DNA from: Candidatus Latescibacterota bacterium
GTDB lineage: Bacteria; Latescibacterota; UBA2968; UBA8231
Assembly: GCA_003529325.1 (NCBI GenBank)
Contig: DPVW01000093.1
Coordinates: 12,057 to 17,583, forward strand
Length of the DNA: 5,527 nt
Direction of reading: 5' to 3'
Position numbers and translations under genes: made by a program. Below, one piece after another: positions 4,999-5,527 of the stretch. The notes under the pieces are model-generated. The model did no database searches and was not told the DNA's origin. It saw only the letters and a list, made by a program, of their open reading frames with translations. Within the stretch, counting starts at the first letter, position 1, and the number at the start of each line of letters is the position of its first letter.

Positions 4999-5527
4999 GC
5001 CGGGTCGCCCGATGTGGTCAGGGCTCGCTCAAACTCGTAGGTCCAATCGCCGAGGCGTCGGTTTCCCTCCAGCTTTTGGGTCCGTGGTCCCCAGGATGTC
5101 CAGGTGAAGGAGTTGTCCGCGTCCCGGTCTTCCACGGCAACGTCGAAGCCAATGTCGACGCCGGGTTCCAACTGCAGGCCAGGACCCAGAGTCGAGACAT
5201 CGACCCACCACTCGTACACCCGTCGCCGGGGGCGCACCGACGATTCCACACCGTAGCGGATTTCTCTGGCGTCGCCCTGGACGGACATCACTGCCCCCCA
5301 ACGCGCCAACTGCACGCCGGAACCTTGCCCGTGTGTGACATCGAGATACAACTCGCACCCATCCACATGGGTCCAATCATCACTTGGCTGGTCGGGTATC
5401 ACGATGGAGTCATCGATGATTTCGACCGCGACAAGAAGTCGGTTCTGTGACACATCGTAGCCAACACGGAATGCGGCACTCAGGTCATCGTCGTCAAGAG
5501 GGGCGTCTCGCACCGAGTTGCCGATAG
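4995..5527 (-). CDS. CBM9-like (carbohydrate-binding family 9 type) domain protein, 5' end outside window
   Basis: The reading frame is open to the window edge, so only the C-terminal 176 or so residues are seen. They match the CBM9-like beta-sandwich found in xylanases, outer-membrane and regulatory proteins: DDLSAAFRVGYD, then LLVAVEIIDDSIV, then WTHVDGCELYLDV, then YEWWVDVSTLG, then DIGFDVAVEDRDADNSFTW, ending in LGDWTYEFE. The order fits the family pattern of strand-loop acidic motifs, where the aspartates often bind calcium. A GTG at 5513 could serve as a start, but the frame continues upstream with Ile-Gly-Asn-Ser, which fits the domain's usual beginning, so the true start is probably outside. 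Whether the protein is a single domain, secreted, or the tail of a larger enzyme or sensor cannot be told. The TGA overlaps the TTG start of the transporter, so it probably heads or belongs to the same operon. Sugar binding is assumed from the family, not shown. Confidence 0.72.
   Translation of the reverse strand, partial: IGNSVRDAPLDDDDLSAAFRVGYDVSQNRLLVAVEIIDDSIVIPDQPSDDWTHVDGCELYLDVTHGQGSGVQLARWGAVMSVQGDAREIRYGVESSVRPRRRVYEWWVDVSTLGPGLQLEPGVDIGFDVAVEDRDADNSFTWTSWGPRTQKLEGNRRLGDWTYEFERALTTSGDPA

Overview
The window reads as a metabolic locus from a GC-rich bacterium (roughly 60% G+C by eye). It holds one plus-strand gene and five minus-strand genes, with the two groups converging at about position 1040. 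I see no rRNA, tRNA, CRISPR array, transposase or phage gene. The combination of a PhyH-type dioxygenase, a Gfo/Idh/MocA oxidoreductase, a CBM9-like domain and a nitrilase-family amidase recalls uncultured environmental lineages such as Latescibacterota or Poribacteria. That placement is a low-confidence impression from gene content, not from a marker gene.

Layout: positions 1-126 are non-coding leader. Positions 127-978 (+) encode a carbon-nitrogen hydrolase with an intact Glu-Lys-Cys triad. Positions 979-1094 are a convergent intergenic gap with two short inverted repeats and no convincing T-tract. The minus-strand genes, in order of transcription, are: a CBM9-like sugar-binding-type domain protein whose 5' end lies outside the window (4995-5527); an MFS_3/EntS-like transporter (3742-4998); a Gfo/Idh/MocA dehydrogenase (2647-3720); an alpha/beta hydrolase with Ser-Asp-His triad (1858-2577); and a PhyH-family Fe(II)/2-oxoglutarate dioxygenase (1095-1856).

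The minus-strand genes are packed like an operon. The first junction is a 4-nt overlap (TTGA), the second a 21-nt gap, the third a 69-nt gap and the last a 1-nt gap. The 69-nt gap is the only place inside the set where a second promoter would fit; it carries a TATAAT and a repeated TTTGACC, but no well-spaced -35. A reasonable inference is that the cluster moves and modifies one small molecule: transport by the MFS protein, NAD(P)-dependent redox on a polyol or sugar-like substrate, ester or thioester hydrolysis, and hydroxylation. The actual substrate cannot be read from the sequence. The nitrilase-family gene faces the cluster and may or may not belong to the same pathway.

I did not find a clear undescribed system. 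The most unusual points are the CBM9-like protein translationally linked to a transporter, the coupled non-ATG starts, and the Ser-Arg in place of the usual acidic residue in the dehydrogenase cofactor site.
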